Assembly (NCBI GenBank): GCA_016584495.1
Contig: WAID01000013.1
Location: forward strand, 992,001 to 1,056,000
Source: Celoporthe dispersa
Lineage: Eukaryota > Ascomycota > Sordariomycetes > Diaporthales > Cryphonectriaceae
DNA: 64,000 nucleotides
Direction: 5' to 3'
Of this stretch, positions 23,304 to 34,620 are shown in pieces; position 1 is the stretch's first letter; every line of letters begins with the position of its first letter. The translations under genes were made by a program, and so were the position numbers. Under the pieces are notes generated by a model, which did not search any database, was not told where the DNA came from, and worked only from the letters and a program-made list of their open reading frames with translations.

Positions 23304-24013
23304 GTTGGATATCTGCTGTTCAATGCACAGTCTGATGAGAGAAGAGAAGAAGAAGAAGAAGGAGGAGGGAAAAAAAGATATGACAAGACCGATAAGAGTG
23401 TGAGGGAGGTGAGGATGAAGGGGATATGCTGTAGTAGAGGAGAGAGGAGGATTGGTCGTGGACCATCATAAATACTGTGGGTCCTGGCCAGTTCTCCAAC
23501 TCGGCTGTCCCGCAGTGGGCGTCCGGTGACGACGCTATTTCCCCGCAGGGAGGTCCAGCTAGCCACAGTGACGCGGGGTTTGCATTTGATTTGGGCGAAG
23601 AGAGAAGAAGAGAGAGGGGGGGGAGGGGAGATAGAGCCTATATTTACGGTCTCTGCTCTGTATCTCCTCTATGTGTATGCTAAGGACCACCCCTCCTTCT
23701 ACTATGCTTGGTGGAGTTTCTTGGTAGGACGGGGTCGGGGTGTACTTTCTGCCGACTGAGAGGCGCTCTCGTCTTGAAAATTCATCAATACACAACATTA
23801 TGAAGGACATGACCATCACGGAGAGATAATTACAGCACCCACACAGCCTTTTCCTCATCTACTAATTAAACTTTACTCATTATTATGTAGACCAATTATA
23901 GAGTGCAGCGGAGTCATGACTAAGTTACTCACCACATCTCTTCCGGGGGGAAAAGCGTGATGGTAGACATGGAACCTCTTCAGGGGCACACCACAGCATT
24001 TAACAGACAGATC
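23304..24013. other. Intergenic between alcohol dehydrogenase and nucleoside hydrolase genes
   Basis: Promoter of the dehydrogenase gene and 3' flank of the hydrolase gene. Purine-rich GAA/GGA stretches occur at 23335-23375 and 23598-23630. No gene seen. Confidence 0.6.
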
Positions 24014-25578
24014 TTACACCAGATCCGCGCACGTCTTGGGGTACTGCAGGGACTCCTTGATGGTGGACTTGAGCTTGTCGCCGTCGACCTCGTACACGAA
24101 GTTCACCTTCTGCAGGGTCTGGGCGCGGGGGAGCAGGGCCTCCTGGTAGCCGATGATGTTGCCGTAGTAGGGGCTGGAGTAGGCGGTGTCGACATCCAAG
24201 TAGACTGAACACAGCCTGTTAGTCATTGTTCCTGAAAGCCTGTCGGGGAAAAAATAGAGTGACAACAGAGGAGGAGGGGAGGCCTTACAGGTAGTCGAGT
24301 TGAGGACGTTGTCAGAGTCCAGGACGGAGAACATGGCGGTCTCATCCCAGAAGGGGAACTGTGGAGATTCAACGAATTAGTATCGCTGGTCAATGACCGT
24401 AGGTGTTGGCCCGGAGGCTGTGGAGTCTTGTTAGAAACATACCGAGGTTCCATAGTAGTCGTAGAACAGAGAAGTGTATCCGTTCTTGAGCTCGTAGACT
24501 TCGTCCAGGTAGGCCTGGTCAGGGAACACCTGGTTGGCAGCGTTGCCCACGATGGCTAAAATATAACGTCTCAGTATACCAATGTTCTCGTCTCTCCAGA
24601 TATAGGCGGGTGGTTTTATATAACTCACTGATTTCCGGGAAAGGAGCCGTAAGAGCCGCCTTTGCACCCTCGGGATCAATCTTCAGGTTGATCTGTTACC
24701 CCAGAGCGTCAGTCAAAAAAATTGATCACTTTTCGTCCCGATGGTGATTTTTTATTTATTTATCTTTCTCTTTTCACACGGGCTATACTCACATCCGAGT
24801 TGAGATCGGCCTGCAGAGTAGAGCCAGAGGTCTGCAGGAGGGTAACGTCAATGTACCCGCCCATGATGACCAGGCCCTTGGCCAGGGTGGCGAACTCCGG
24901 GTCGAGGCGGACCGCCATGGCGATGTTGGTCAGGGCACCTCCGCTGTAGATCATGACCTCGCCTGGGTACTTGCGGACCTGCTCGACCATCCACTCAGCA
25001 GCATGGACGCCGGCGAGGGTGCCGTTGGGGAAACCCTCGTAGAATGCGGCCTTGACGACGCGGTCAGGGTTGCCAGAGGTTGGGTCGTAGCCGAGGGCCT
25101 CGTAGGTGAGGTTCTCGGGGGCGAATGCACCTTGCTGTACACAGTGTCAGTCTGTAAACGAGCGACCAGATACCCTTCTCACGACATGAACCAGGTTACT
25201 CACCCATGCCAGGTCGCCGTGCAGGTCCTCCCAGGTCTGGAACAGCTCGGGCGTGTTGATGAGGGGGTAGTCGGAGCCCTTGTAGACGGGAATGCACGAC
25301 GACAGGTCGCCCACCTCGAGGGTGGCGAGGCCGTGCAGGCTGGTCTGCAGGGCCCACGAGTTGCTGGTGTCGCCCACGAGGCCCAGGACATCCCAGCCGG
25401 CGTTGAGGGCCATCAGGTACGGGATGAAGCCCGCGGTGCTCCAGTCATTGTCCAGGATGATCTTGGTGCCGCCACAGGCCGACGAGTCGTTCTGTCGCGC
25501 GTTCAGGCGGTGCTTGATGGTGCTCGGGGCCGCGAGGGAGGCGGTGGCCAGCGAGAGGATGGCGGCGGGGACCTTCAT
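24014..25578 (-). CDS. Nucleoside hydrolase (inosine-uridine preferring family), secretory
   Basis: Six exons (minus): 25578-25204, 25134-24793, 24692-24629, 24555-24443, 24358-24289 and 24204-24014. Phases close; 384 aa. A signal peptide (MKVPAAILSLATASLA) points to secretion, unlike most characterised members. The family cleaves the N-glycosidic bond of nucleosides. The N-terminal metal motif is KIILDNDWSTAGFIPYLMAL, which keeps the first Asp pair but departs from the usual DTDxxxDD. IYSGGALTNIAMAVRLDPEF and GLVIMGGYI match the family core, and FPFWDETAM supplies a late acidic residue. The protein probably belongs to the divergent fungal branch; metal binding and activity are not assured. 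The start at 25578 was chosen because it places the signal peptide at the N-terminus. Confidence 0.88.
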
Positions 25579-28500
25579 GATTGATGATGATGACAGCAAT
25601 ATCTTGCGGCTTTCTGGCTTGACGCGCGAGCAGGCGGTGGAACTGGCGGCGGAGGTCGAGAGAGAGAACGTGGTCGGAAACGACTGCTGAGGCTGGTACA
25701 CACACACACACAAGACACCACAAGGACGAAAGCACGCGATGAACCCCAGGGGCTTGATCTATATCTATACTGGGTGTAGACTATATACTATTAGCCGGTG
25801 AACTGCTAGCACTAGATCAATCATAAGCATCGACACTGGCGCGATTTTGCGATTCATCTCTTTGGCCCCCGGAGAAGGCCGAAGCCCCACTGATAAGCTG
25901 CCGGCTTGGGTAAATTGGAAATTGCTCGTCCATGATGATAAAGAAGAAGAAGAAACGATAGTGAATTTCATATCTTTTCTCTCATTTACTGATCGTGCTT
26001 GAAGGTTTTACGTAGGTGAAGGAGGTGGTTCACTTGTGCAGTGAGTAGGTTTAGGTGGGGGCCAGCCAGTGAACCAAGATCCGCGAGGGGTGGGTCCTTT
26101 CAGGATGAACAGCGCACAGGATGAGTGCGGTCCTCGGACTGATCTTCTGACATGAGTGCATGAACCCACACTTTGTTTACTAATGATGTGCCAGGAGCTG
26201 GTGACAACTACATGTGCTGGTGCGGGGAAAGCCGGTGATGTTTTCCACGGAGGAAATCTCTCCACGTGGGAAATACAATACTGTTGTTCCATCATCGAAT
26301 GGTTCACGGCATGCATGGGTACATAGTGCTGAGGACAATGATGGACTATGCAGAATCAATAGGACAGAGTAAAGACTAATAGCATACAGTCTTGCTTTTT
26401 GTTCATTATCAATACTCGACCATATTTTCACAAGACAGGCTCAGAGATGCTTGATGACAAGAGGTAGGCTATCTGCAGCAGAGAATAGCGACTCATGACA
26501 GGCTGACTAGTGCAGCCCTACGATAAGTGACCACAAAGCCATTCCTACTATGGTAGATAGTACGGGCATTCGCGCGGTGGACTCCGGGTCCAGCAGACTT
26601 ATACGGTTAGAAGACATCTCCCCTAGATTGCACCACAAGCAGCTAGTTACGAAGCCTTTGTAGGCGGTCTTGGCAGGAGGGCGATGCTCAGAATATCGGA
26701 GGAAATAATGGTAGAGAGAACAGAGAGAGTGTTGTAGGGTTGGTCTGCTGTGACAACTGGTTGCTGCGCCACCGTCAAGGTTTCTTTGGTATTGTACATA
26801 ACGCCACAGCCTGGTTATGATGAATTTCAGCCACTCAAACGCCACGCGCTATACGCCACACGCCACATGAGGCCGCCATGCACCGAGGAGCCATCCAGGG
26901 GCCTACAGCTCGTGTTCCTTCCCTCCAGCCCGCTACCCACATCCCGAACGCGACGCGCAACGCTCTTACCTCGTGTCCCTGCTGTCCCAATCATGGTGTA
27001 ATCAGCACCTCTGAACACAGCCGGCTCACATCTTCGTGTGCTTGGTTCTCTCCCTCACTCTCCTTTCTTTTTTTTTCTCCCCCCCCTTTTTTTTCTCTTT
27101 TGTCTCTCCAAACCTCAGCACAGGCGTGGTAGCCTGTCCTGTTCCACTGTATGTGGCTATGGCAAGGCTTTGGCCCCCCGTCACTGCGGGGACACACATC
27201 AACACGACCAGGAGGGACAGCGAGCGAGAGAAGAAGAGGGACTCGGAGGAGGAGAGGGAGAAAAATAACCTCCATCCGGATACGGAAACCATGATGGTCT
27301 CATCGGCAGTCAGCTCTACAGGCACTTTTGGAGGTTTGAAAGGATCAATAGCACCCCTGCGATCTGACACCCGCACACCGGGAGACAAAAGTGCCATCTA
27401 CGTACCGCGACCCCAGTCAGCATGGCGATCATGGCGATGATCGCATGCATGGGGACCTCGGAAGAAACCTTGAAAGCGCACATCGACCTCTCCTGCAAGG
27501 AAGAAAGAAAAACAAGAAGAAAAAAAAAAGAAGAAGGAAGAGGCTAGTGGGAAGGGGGCGAGAGCGAGCCTCGCACGACTAGGACCCTCGCCATACGCTG
27601 GTTCCGAGCAGCGGATATCCCTATGAAGGCAAGGAGGAAAAACGAATCTGCCGATGGCCGTATGCAACGGCGCATTTCCCAGGCAGAAGGGCGGTTGGTG
27701 GTGTAGACCCCAGGCTTCCCAAACCGCTGACCAAGACTTCCCCCGACGGGGGTTTGTCTGACGTCAAAGCGATTACTGCTTGTTGGTTGTCTTTTCCCCC
27801 CCTCCCTATCTGGGTCTTGTGTTGGGCCTCCGTTGCTTATGGTGAGCGCACCGGGAGACTGCCCCCGCGCTCGCTCAGTTGCTGGCCCGCGATCCTCTTC
27901 GCTTGGAGCGGCGGCCGCATCGCAGGCTAGGCGGGCGGGGGCAGTCAGCCTCTGGGAGATGGTCCCCCTCGACGGCCGCGAAAGTATCATATCTGCCCGT
28001 TGCAGCTCGTTTCACGCAGCCTCAAGCCTCAAATCATTACACACGTCGAAAGAGCATTGACATCATGTCACGGTAGGTTGGGCAGTGCTTCGTGCCTGGT
28101 GATGCCTAGTGGACAGAGCGAGGGACCTGGTGGTCGTGACATACCAGCCCTCTCGATCCGCTGGCTGGCCAGCTGGCTGTGTTGTGTCGGGTTTGGAGCG
28201 AATAGCAACGCACGGGACGGACAGCCTCGCAAGCGAGAGAAGCCGGCACCTTCCGACCCGAGTCCGATGCCGATGCGCGCTCGGCCTACGCGCCGGCGCA
28301 GGCTTTGGATAAGCTCCAGCTTATTATGCGCAGGCGGGCTAGTCCTATACTGTATGCACCGCGCACGCGCAGTCCGTGGCGCTGGCTCCGGCTGCTCCAG
28401 AAACCGCCTACGATGGGGACTGGCTATACATAGTATTATGCTATCTTGCGAGCGGGCTGCAAGGAGACTGTGCACAGAGGTCGTCTGTAATAACGACGCT

Positions 28501-30301
28501 GTATACGGTGAGAACAGAGGATGGCCAGCCGGCTTATTCTTATAACGGGTCTTTTGAGATTTGATACCTGACGTTGAGCGCCGCGAGTTCTGTCTCTTGT
28601 CACGGCGACGTCTTCTCGCATCCCCCTTGTTTTCCTAAAAAAAAAAAAAAAACTCATGAGAAAGAAATTACTTTTTTTGTTTGTTTTGTTTGATGTATAC
28701 ACAGCTAGCTTGTCAAGGATGTAGCCATGAGATCGAGCCTGCTCACATGCACAGCCACCCTGAACATGACCAACTCTATCCCCATCGCGTGCACACTGCA
28801 TCTCAAGGCCTGGCCCTCTCACACCACAGTTGGGAGATCATCATCCTCGGCATGCTGGTGCCCAAGTGACAGCATATCCTACTACGCCTGTGCCAGACGC
28901 CCGTCCATCCTCCCTGACCGACACTTTGCCCCCCCCCCACACCATGTATGTGTCCGTCCACAGAAACCCGCACTTCTGACACCCAGCCGGCCGGCCCCTC
29001 GACAAATGCGAATCGCGCCCGAAAAGAGGCATCCGAGGCAGCTCGGTGACGGACCCGAGGCCATCACCGATCAACTGTGCCTTCTCTCTCTCCCTCTCCC
29101 GCTCTTTTTATCCCCCGTACCCCCTCTCTAAAAATAAAAATAAGAATAAAAAATCCCTTTGTCTAGTGATCAGGCACACTTGCTCGGCTCCGCTGGAGTT
29201 CTGGGCTTGGTGGGGGCTTGCGCGTCCGTGGTGCGAAGGGGGGGGGGAGGGGCAAGTTCTGAGCCTTGGCAATACGATCAATGCGTATCCACCTCCATAA
29301 TAATCCACGCTGTCTCCTGCTACGTATATGTATGTAAATAACCCAGGATGGACAGGGGTGATGATGATGTGCTGTACATCAGCAACAGAGCATCGAACCC
29401 TGGCTGGAGAGAGCCCCGCCAGCCGGACACGTAGGCACTGGGCTGGCTGGGGACTTTTTCTGTTTCTCTGCTGTGCCTTGTGTTCTTTTTTTCTTCCCAA
29501 GAAAAATCAGCGCCAGCTGGCGTTGGGGATTGTGCCCCCCTCCCCCCATATGGAATCAAATCCTTTTGATAAGATGTGGCTGAATTTACAGTTGTGGGGA
29601 ATCTCACGGCAGTCGGGCGTCGACGAGCTGACTGGGTGGTACTCTAGAGCTACTACGAGGTGTACCAGAGCCTGTTCGTCAGATCAAGCCGACATTCACT
29701 CGCTCACTTACCATGGCAGAGCTACGAGGAGTCACAGTGAAGCAGGTATCGCGTAGTAGTAGCTTGTCACACAAACTCCACCGAACTGTCCAGTCCGGCG
29801 GATTCTTGTATTGATGTGGTGGTGGTGGTTTATGCTGTCTTCTCTCTTCCCCGTCCGCCTCCCGTAATGCAAATGAGATGGTATCATTGACGCTCATCCG
29901 CTCATATCCCCCCTCATCATGCCTTGTTCCATAAAAATAAAAAAAAAACAACCAACAAATAAACAATCTTCTCTCTGTCCCGCCTCCGTTTCCCGAATGA
30001 ATTTTTTCCCTTGCTGATGGTGGTTTGACCGAAACGCAAGAGAGACTTATTAGGAAATTAGTTAGCCGAACAGTGCGGATGACAACACCGAACGGCTGAC
30101 AAAATATGCAACCATGATAAAACGCCTAGCACCCTGATCCAGTGTTTCATAAAGCAGGTGAATCTCGTCACCGTTGATTGTGTTCCACCGCCTCGCTCGA
30201 TCCTATGCGTGTTGTTGGGTTTGTTTGTGTGTGTACGTGTGTAAAACGATGCGTCCTTTCCTCTGTGCATAAACAAAACAAAAGAAAAAACGCCGCGCTT
30301 T
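25579..30301. other. 4.7 kb without recognisable gene
   Basis: Promoter of the nucleoside hydrolase gene (TATATAG-like element near 25782) at the left and 3' flank of the cyclin gene at the right. Open frames reach 181 codons (28000-28545) on both strands, but they overlap one another, change character along their length and show no motif. Pyrimidine/purine tracts occur at 27055-27110 and 27495-27545, an A15 run near 28637 and a C10 run near 28930. Non-coding RNA or a decayed element cannot be excluded. Confidence 0.5.
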
Positions 30302-31783
30302 TTATTTCGTGATAAAAGGACCAAGTTGAGACAAAATAAAAAAGACAGGTTGATCATCGCGCAGCGACGCCCGACCAGAGCTGAAGATACGGCCAAACAT
30401 GCCCCTGACGCGGCTTCTTTTGGCACCGGTGACGCCCGTCTCCAGCTCGCGCAGCTCCTCGGGGCTGATCTCGTAGGGGAGCAGCGACTTCTGCTTGGCC
30501 AGCTGCGGCACGCGAGGGAGCTCGGGCAGCTCCTGGTCGTGGTAGTAGGGCACCTTGCTGTTGTTCTGCTTCTGCTGCTGCTGCTGGGCGACGATGATCT
30601 CCACAGGCGGGTCGTAGGAGCTGTCAGAGTAGTCCATGGTGCTGTAGAAGTAAGGGTCCTGGGCGCCGGGCTCCGAGGGCGGCGTGGTGGCGCCCGTACT
30701 GCCGTTGAGCGAGGCCGCGTAGCCGTCGTAGGAGGGCGAGCTGCTGATGCTGCGGGCGCTGGAGGAGCTGGAGCTGCTCTCCAGGCCGGGCATCGAGTCG
30801 GCGGTGTAGCGGGTGTCGCGCGAGGACGAGCGCGAGTGCGAGTACTTGTGGCGGGGGCTCTCGGGAGGTGTGGCGTATAGTGCAGACGACGACGTGCTCG
30901 TCACCTCGGCGTGCGCCCACAGCTCGACCATGCGGGCCTCGGCCTCCTCCTGCTCCTGCCGTTGCTGCCGCAGCTCCGCCTCCTTTGCCGCCGCCGCCGC
31001 CGCCGCCTCTGCCTTGCGCTTCGCTTCCTCGGCCCGGATCACCTTGGCCTCCATGCGGCGCATCTCCCTCTCGTGCTGGGCGACGACCCTCTGGCGGACG
31101 GGCTCGAGGAAGAGGTCCAGCTCGCGGTACAGGTCCTCCCTGGTGATGCGGAGCTCCCACTCGAGGAGCATCAGGAGCTGCTTCTCCATCAGGTTGACCT
31201 CGGTGCGGGAGAACTGGAAGTCGGCGGGGCGCTCGCGGCCCTTGTAGTCCCTGCGGGGCCCGTTGTTGGTCTCGTCCCAGATCTCGGTGTACCTGGCCCA
31301 GTGCTTGTTCTTGGGCGAGCTGTCGTTGACGTACTTGGCGGTGAGGATCAGTGCGGCCAGGAAGATCCTGTGCGCCGTGCACCGCAGGCCCTTGGCCTCG
31401 GGCTGGAGCCGAGACTTGAGACGGTTCAGGTAGACCAGGGTGGACATGAGGGTGGGGACCTGCACGTTTGAGGACCAGACCAGGTTGTAGATGAACTCCT
31501 CGAGCGAGGGGGAGGAACTTGTCCCCGGAGGCCACCGGCGGAGGACTCCTGGGAGGGGTGATGGGTAACCTCGAGCTGTTGTTGTAGGGCTGGTGGGACG
31601 AGGGTGCTGCCACCGCGGTGGGCGAGGGGGCATCATGCTCTCGTCACAGCGGATGACATCCCGCGCGGCCTGGGCGAGGTAGCTGATCATGTCGTCCGAG
31701 ACTCTCTCGTAGATGAACTCATCGAGAGCCCTGTTGTTCAGCTCTGCAGGGCTGAGAGCCGTGTAAAATGTTTGTGATGCCAT
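30302..31783 (-). CDS. Pcl-type G1 cyclin (Pho85-cyclin group)
   Basis: One exon, 493 aa. An N-terminal segment (NRALDEFIYERVSDDMISYL) is followed by a linker and a cyclin box at about residues 92-240: LEEFIYNLVWSSNVQVPTLM, LVYLNRLKSRL, HRIFLAALILTAKYVNDSSP and FSRTEVNLMEKQLLMLLEW. This pattern is typical of the PCL1/2/9 branch, whose members activate the Pho85 kinase in yeast and include PclA in Aspergillus. After it come a charged coiled coil (Glu/Lys/Arg/Ala, about 245-300) and a long Ser-rich tail with a Gln run and SPEELRELETG. Residues about 52-90 read more naturally in another frame (see findings), so the linker may be wrong. The nearest upstream recognisable gene is 11.6 kb away. Confidence 0.9.
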   Translation of the reverse strand: MASQTFYTALSPAELNNRALDEFIYERVSDDMISYLAQAARDVIRCDESMMPPRPPRWQHPRPTSPTTTARGYPSPLPGVLRRWPPGTSSSPSLEEFIYNLVWSSNVQVPTLMSTLVYLNRLKSRLQPEAKGLRCTAHRIFLAALILTAKYVNDSSPKNKHWARYTEIWDETNNGPRRDYKGRERPADFQFSRTEVNLMEKQLLMLLEWELRITREDLYRELDLFLEPVRQRVVAQHEREMRRMEAKVIRAEEAKRKAEAAAAAAAKEAELRQQRQEQEEAEARMVELWAHAEVTSTSSSALYATPPESPRHKYSHSRSSSRDTRYTADSMPGLESSSSSSSARSISSSPSYDGYAASLNGSTGATTPPSEPGAQDPYFYSTMDYSDSSYDPPVEIIVAQQQQQKQNNSKVPYYHDQELPELPRVPQLAKQKSLLPYEISPEELRELETGVTGAKRSRVRGMFGRIFSSGRASLRDDQPVFFILSQLGPFITK

Positions 31784-34594
31784 GGCGAGCTGTGATGTGT
31801 AAGGGTTGGATGGGAGCGAAGAGAGAGTTCCTGTGTGTGTGGCGAGGGCCAGGTTTCCCTTATGAGTCCTCGCAAGATGGCAAGGCTGCAGTCCTTTTTT
31901 TGTTTTGTTTTTCCTTTTCTACACTTGACCAGCAAGTTGAAGAGAAGAGAATAAAAAAAAGAAAAAGGTGAAGTGAGTGAGCGCAGGCACCCTGTTGGTG
32001 GTTGGGCTGTACCGGCTGATGAGAGAAAAGGTCGAGATCAGTTAGTCAGTTGTGCCTCGAGATATGGCTCGGCTGTGTGGAAGGATGACTTGGATGATGA
32101 GCCTTGGTGGATGATGATGATGATGATGGATGATGAGAGGAGGTCGGGTTGGTAGTGTATGCTTTGCTGCTGAGAGGCTGTGTGCGTGTGTGCGTGCGCG
32201 AGAGCCGTGTAGTAGACAAACAATGAATGAATGAATGAATGACAACGGAGGGGCACAGGTAGGAGTCGAGGGTGCAGCAGCAGGTGTAGAAGTATATGAA
32301 GTCTTGAAATGTGTGAGGGAGGCTGGTTGGGGAGAGGGGGGGTGGTCTGGGGTAAAATAATAATGATATATATAAAAAAAATAAAAAGGGCAAACAAGGA
32401 GGAAACAATGGGGAGAAATATAAGGTATTTTTGATATAATGGGCCAGCCCGAAAAGTGACTTACAAGGTAACTTGTGTGTATAGATGGGCCTCCTGAGCC
32501 AAGTCCCAAGGGGGGCTTTGTATGGCTTGGGGCTTGTTCGTAAGAGGGTGACGCGCGACTTTGCCCGTTCACGAGGCTGAGCCTGGGGCGGGTTCTTGGT
32601 GGGGACCCCTGGGTGGTGGTGCTACTGGGGGTGCCGGGGTAGCCCTGAGACAAGCAGCAGGCAGGGCAGGGTAGGGTTTAGGTGAGGTGACCAGGGGGGG
32701 TTGGGGCAAGGGCGTTTCTCAGTTCTTTCCCTGGGCGCGGCGCGAAAAGGTACGTACCACCCCTCGCTCTCTCTCTCTCTCGTACCTGCCCTTGAGAAGG
32801 TGGTGGGCTTTTTGGGTGGTTGGGGGGTCTAGTCAGCGGTAGACCGTTCTGGCTTGGGCTGGACTGCGCTGCCGTGTGTCGGCTGGCTGTGGTTGCAGGA
32901 GAGAATGAGGTGGTGCAGGAGGGCGAGACCCGGGTCGATCTCGTCAGGGCCCAGAAGGACAAAAGCCGACTTAGCGGGCTCTGACTGGCTCAGCGGGCTC
33001 GATGGGCTGCTGCAGAGGGGGCCACGAGCAACAGAAGCCTGACTCGGGAGGGATCTGCCTGGACTCTGGCAGGTGATGATTGGTACTCAGCTGCTCAGAG
33101 CCGTCTTGCGACCTGTCTCAGCGTTGCTCTGGTCTTCTCTGCCTGGCTTGATGATGTTGATTATGATGATGGGCGTGACAGGCGCGACTGTGTTGACTGA
33201 TTGTGCGTCTGAAGGTGGCTGGATTGATCGCTGAGGTCGCGGATGTGGCCTTGATGTTTTTTTTTCTCCTTCTCTTTGTTTTCTTTCCTTCTTCCTCTCC
33301 CGTTACTCCTCTGCGTGAGAAGGCAGGGGTGGGTAACTTGTTGTGTTTTTGTTGTTCGAGCCTGGCCTGGCTGGGCGGTGAGAGTGGCTGAGAACGTAGT
33401 CGTATTCCGAAAGCGGGTGCGAACTCGAAGGAGTCTGATGAAAACGAAAAGTAAAAAAAAATTTAAAAAATTTGGCCAGATCCCCCACAAACAATGAATC
33501 AATCAATGCCCAGCAGATAGATTGTTCCCAGCAGCAGAGTCAAACTCAAATCAGCCTTGGGATGGAAAGAGTCAAGACTCCGTGACCGTTGTTGAGGCTT
33601 GTTCGGGTGCAAGTGGAGCCGTCGTCGTAGGTTTGTCAGTGTCTAAGCCCGTCGCGCGCGCTGCACACAGGATCGTCGTCAATGCGAGAGAGGGAAGGTG
33701 ACCCAAGAATCCGAATCCAGCGGACGGTAGGAGAAACGAAAGATCGAAAAAGGAGAGAGGGCGACAGAGATAGAGAGAGAAGAGCCTCGAGAAGGTTCGT
33801 CCGAGGAAAAAAGAAGACCAGGAAAAAATGGTGGCCCTCACGAGTGCCCGGCGCCGACTTAATATGAAGGCGAGAGCAGCAGCAGCAGTGCAGTCAGTGT
33901 GGTGTACCTCAAGTCACCCACTCCAGTCAGTCACCCAAGCTCGATCAGTCACTTCTCCTCCCCTTCCCTAAATTAAGTCCTTCGATGCAGGGTTTCGAAG
34001 TGGATCGACTGGACAGGTTTATTCTTGGCTTCGCGGGAGATCTGCTGGCTGGCGCCTAGGAGATTGGTGAAGCGCTGGCGTTCGAGCAGACGCTGGCCAC
34101 TGGGGCGCTGATGATTCGCTGCCGGCGCCTCGTGGGAGCGACGCGGCTTGACGGCGCAGTCTTCCCTAGGGCAAGAGACCCGGTCTCAGTTGTTTGGCTT
34201 GGCTTCACCCCCCGATCCGGGCGAGCTGGTTGGATTACAGGGAGCGGGAGTGGTTTCGACCTTTGCCCAGCCTGTGAGCGGGGCCTTTCTCTCTTCTCTT
34301 CTTCTTCTTCTTTTTATTAAAAAAAAACCTGTCGTAGTAGTTACGGTGGATCCCCTTGAAGGCGTGGGGCGATGGCGATATCGATGTTGATGCGATGCGA
34401 TGCGCCCAGTTTTAATTATGGAAAGTCAACGTTTCGTCGTGACAGGCTCTCGGTCGGTTATACGAAACAACTCCCGTCTTTCCGTGGGGACAAGGTGTTT
34501 TGCAGACAAACAAATCCGTGCTCTAGGCTGGAAGGAGTGAACAAGTGAGCAAAACGAGCGAACAAGTGAGCAGGTACTCCATGAATCAGATCCA

Positions 34595-34620
34595 GGGCTG
34601 GGCTGGGCTGGGCTGGGCTG
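34595..34620. repeat. GGGCT pentanucleotide tandem repeat
   Basis: Five perfect consecutive GGGCT units in non-coding DNA. Confidence 0.9.

Noticed and set aside
27026..27498. Minus-strand exon-like pieces (FKPPKVPVEL, MHAIIAMIAMLTG)
   Set aside because: Candidate GT-AG junctions give incompatible phases, and no family resemblance was found.
28000..28545. 181-codon plus-strand frame
   Set aside because: Overlaps equally long minus-strand frames, has mixed composition, and shows no motif, intron or promoter context.
29370..29450. tRNA-like T-arm on the minus strand (GGTTCGATGC with a 5-bp stem)
   Set aside because: No matching 5' acceptor strand or anticodon arm lies at the required distance.
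30326..31471. Plus-strand frames (up to 186 codons) across the cyclin gene
   Set aside because: Antisense shadows of a clear cyclin box coding exon.
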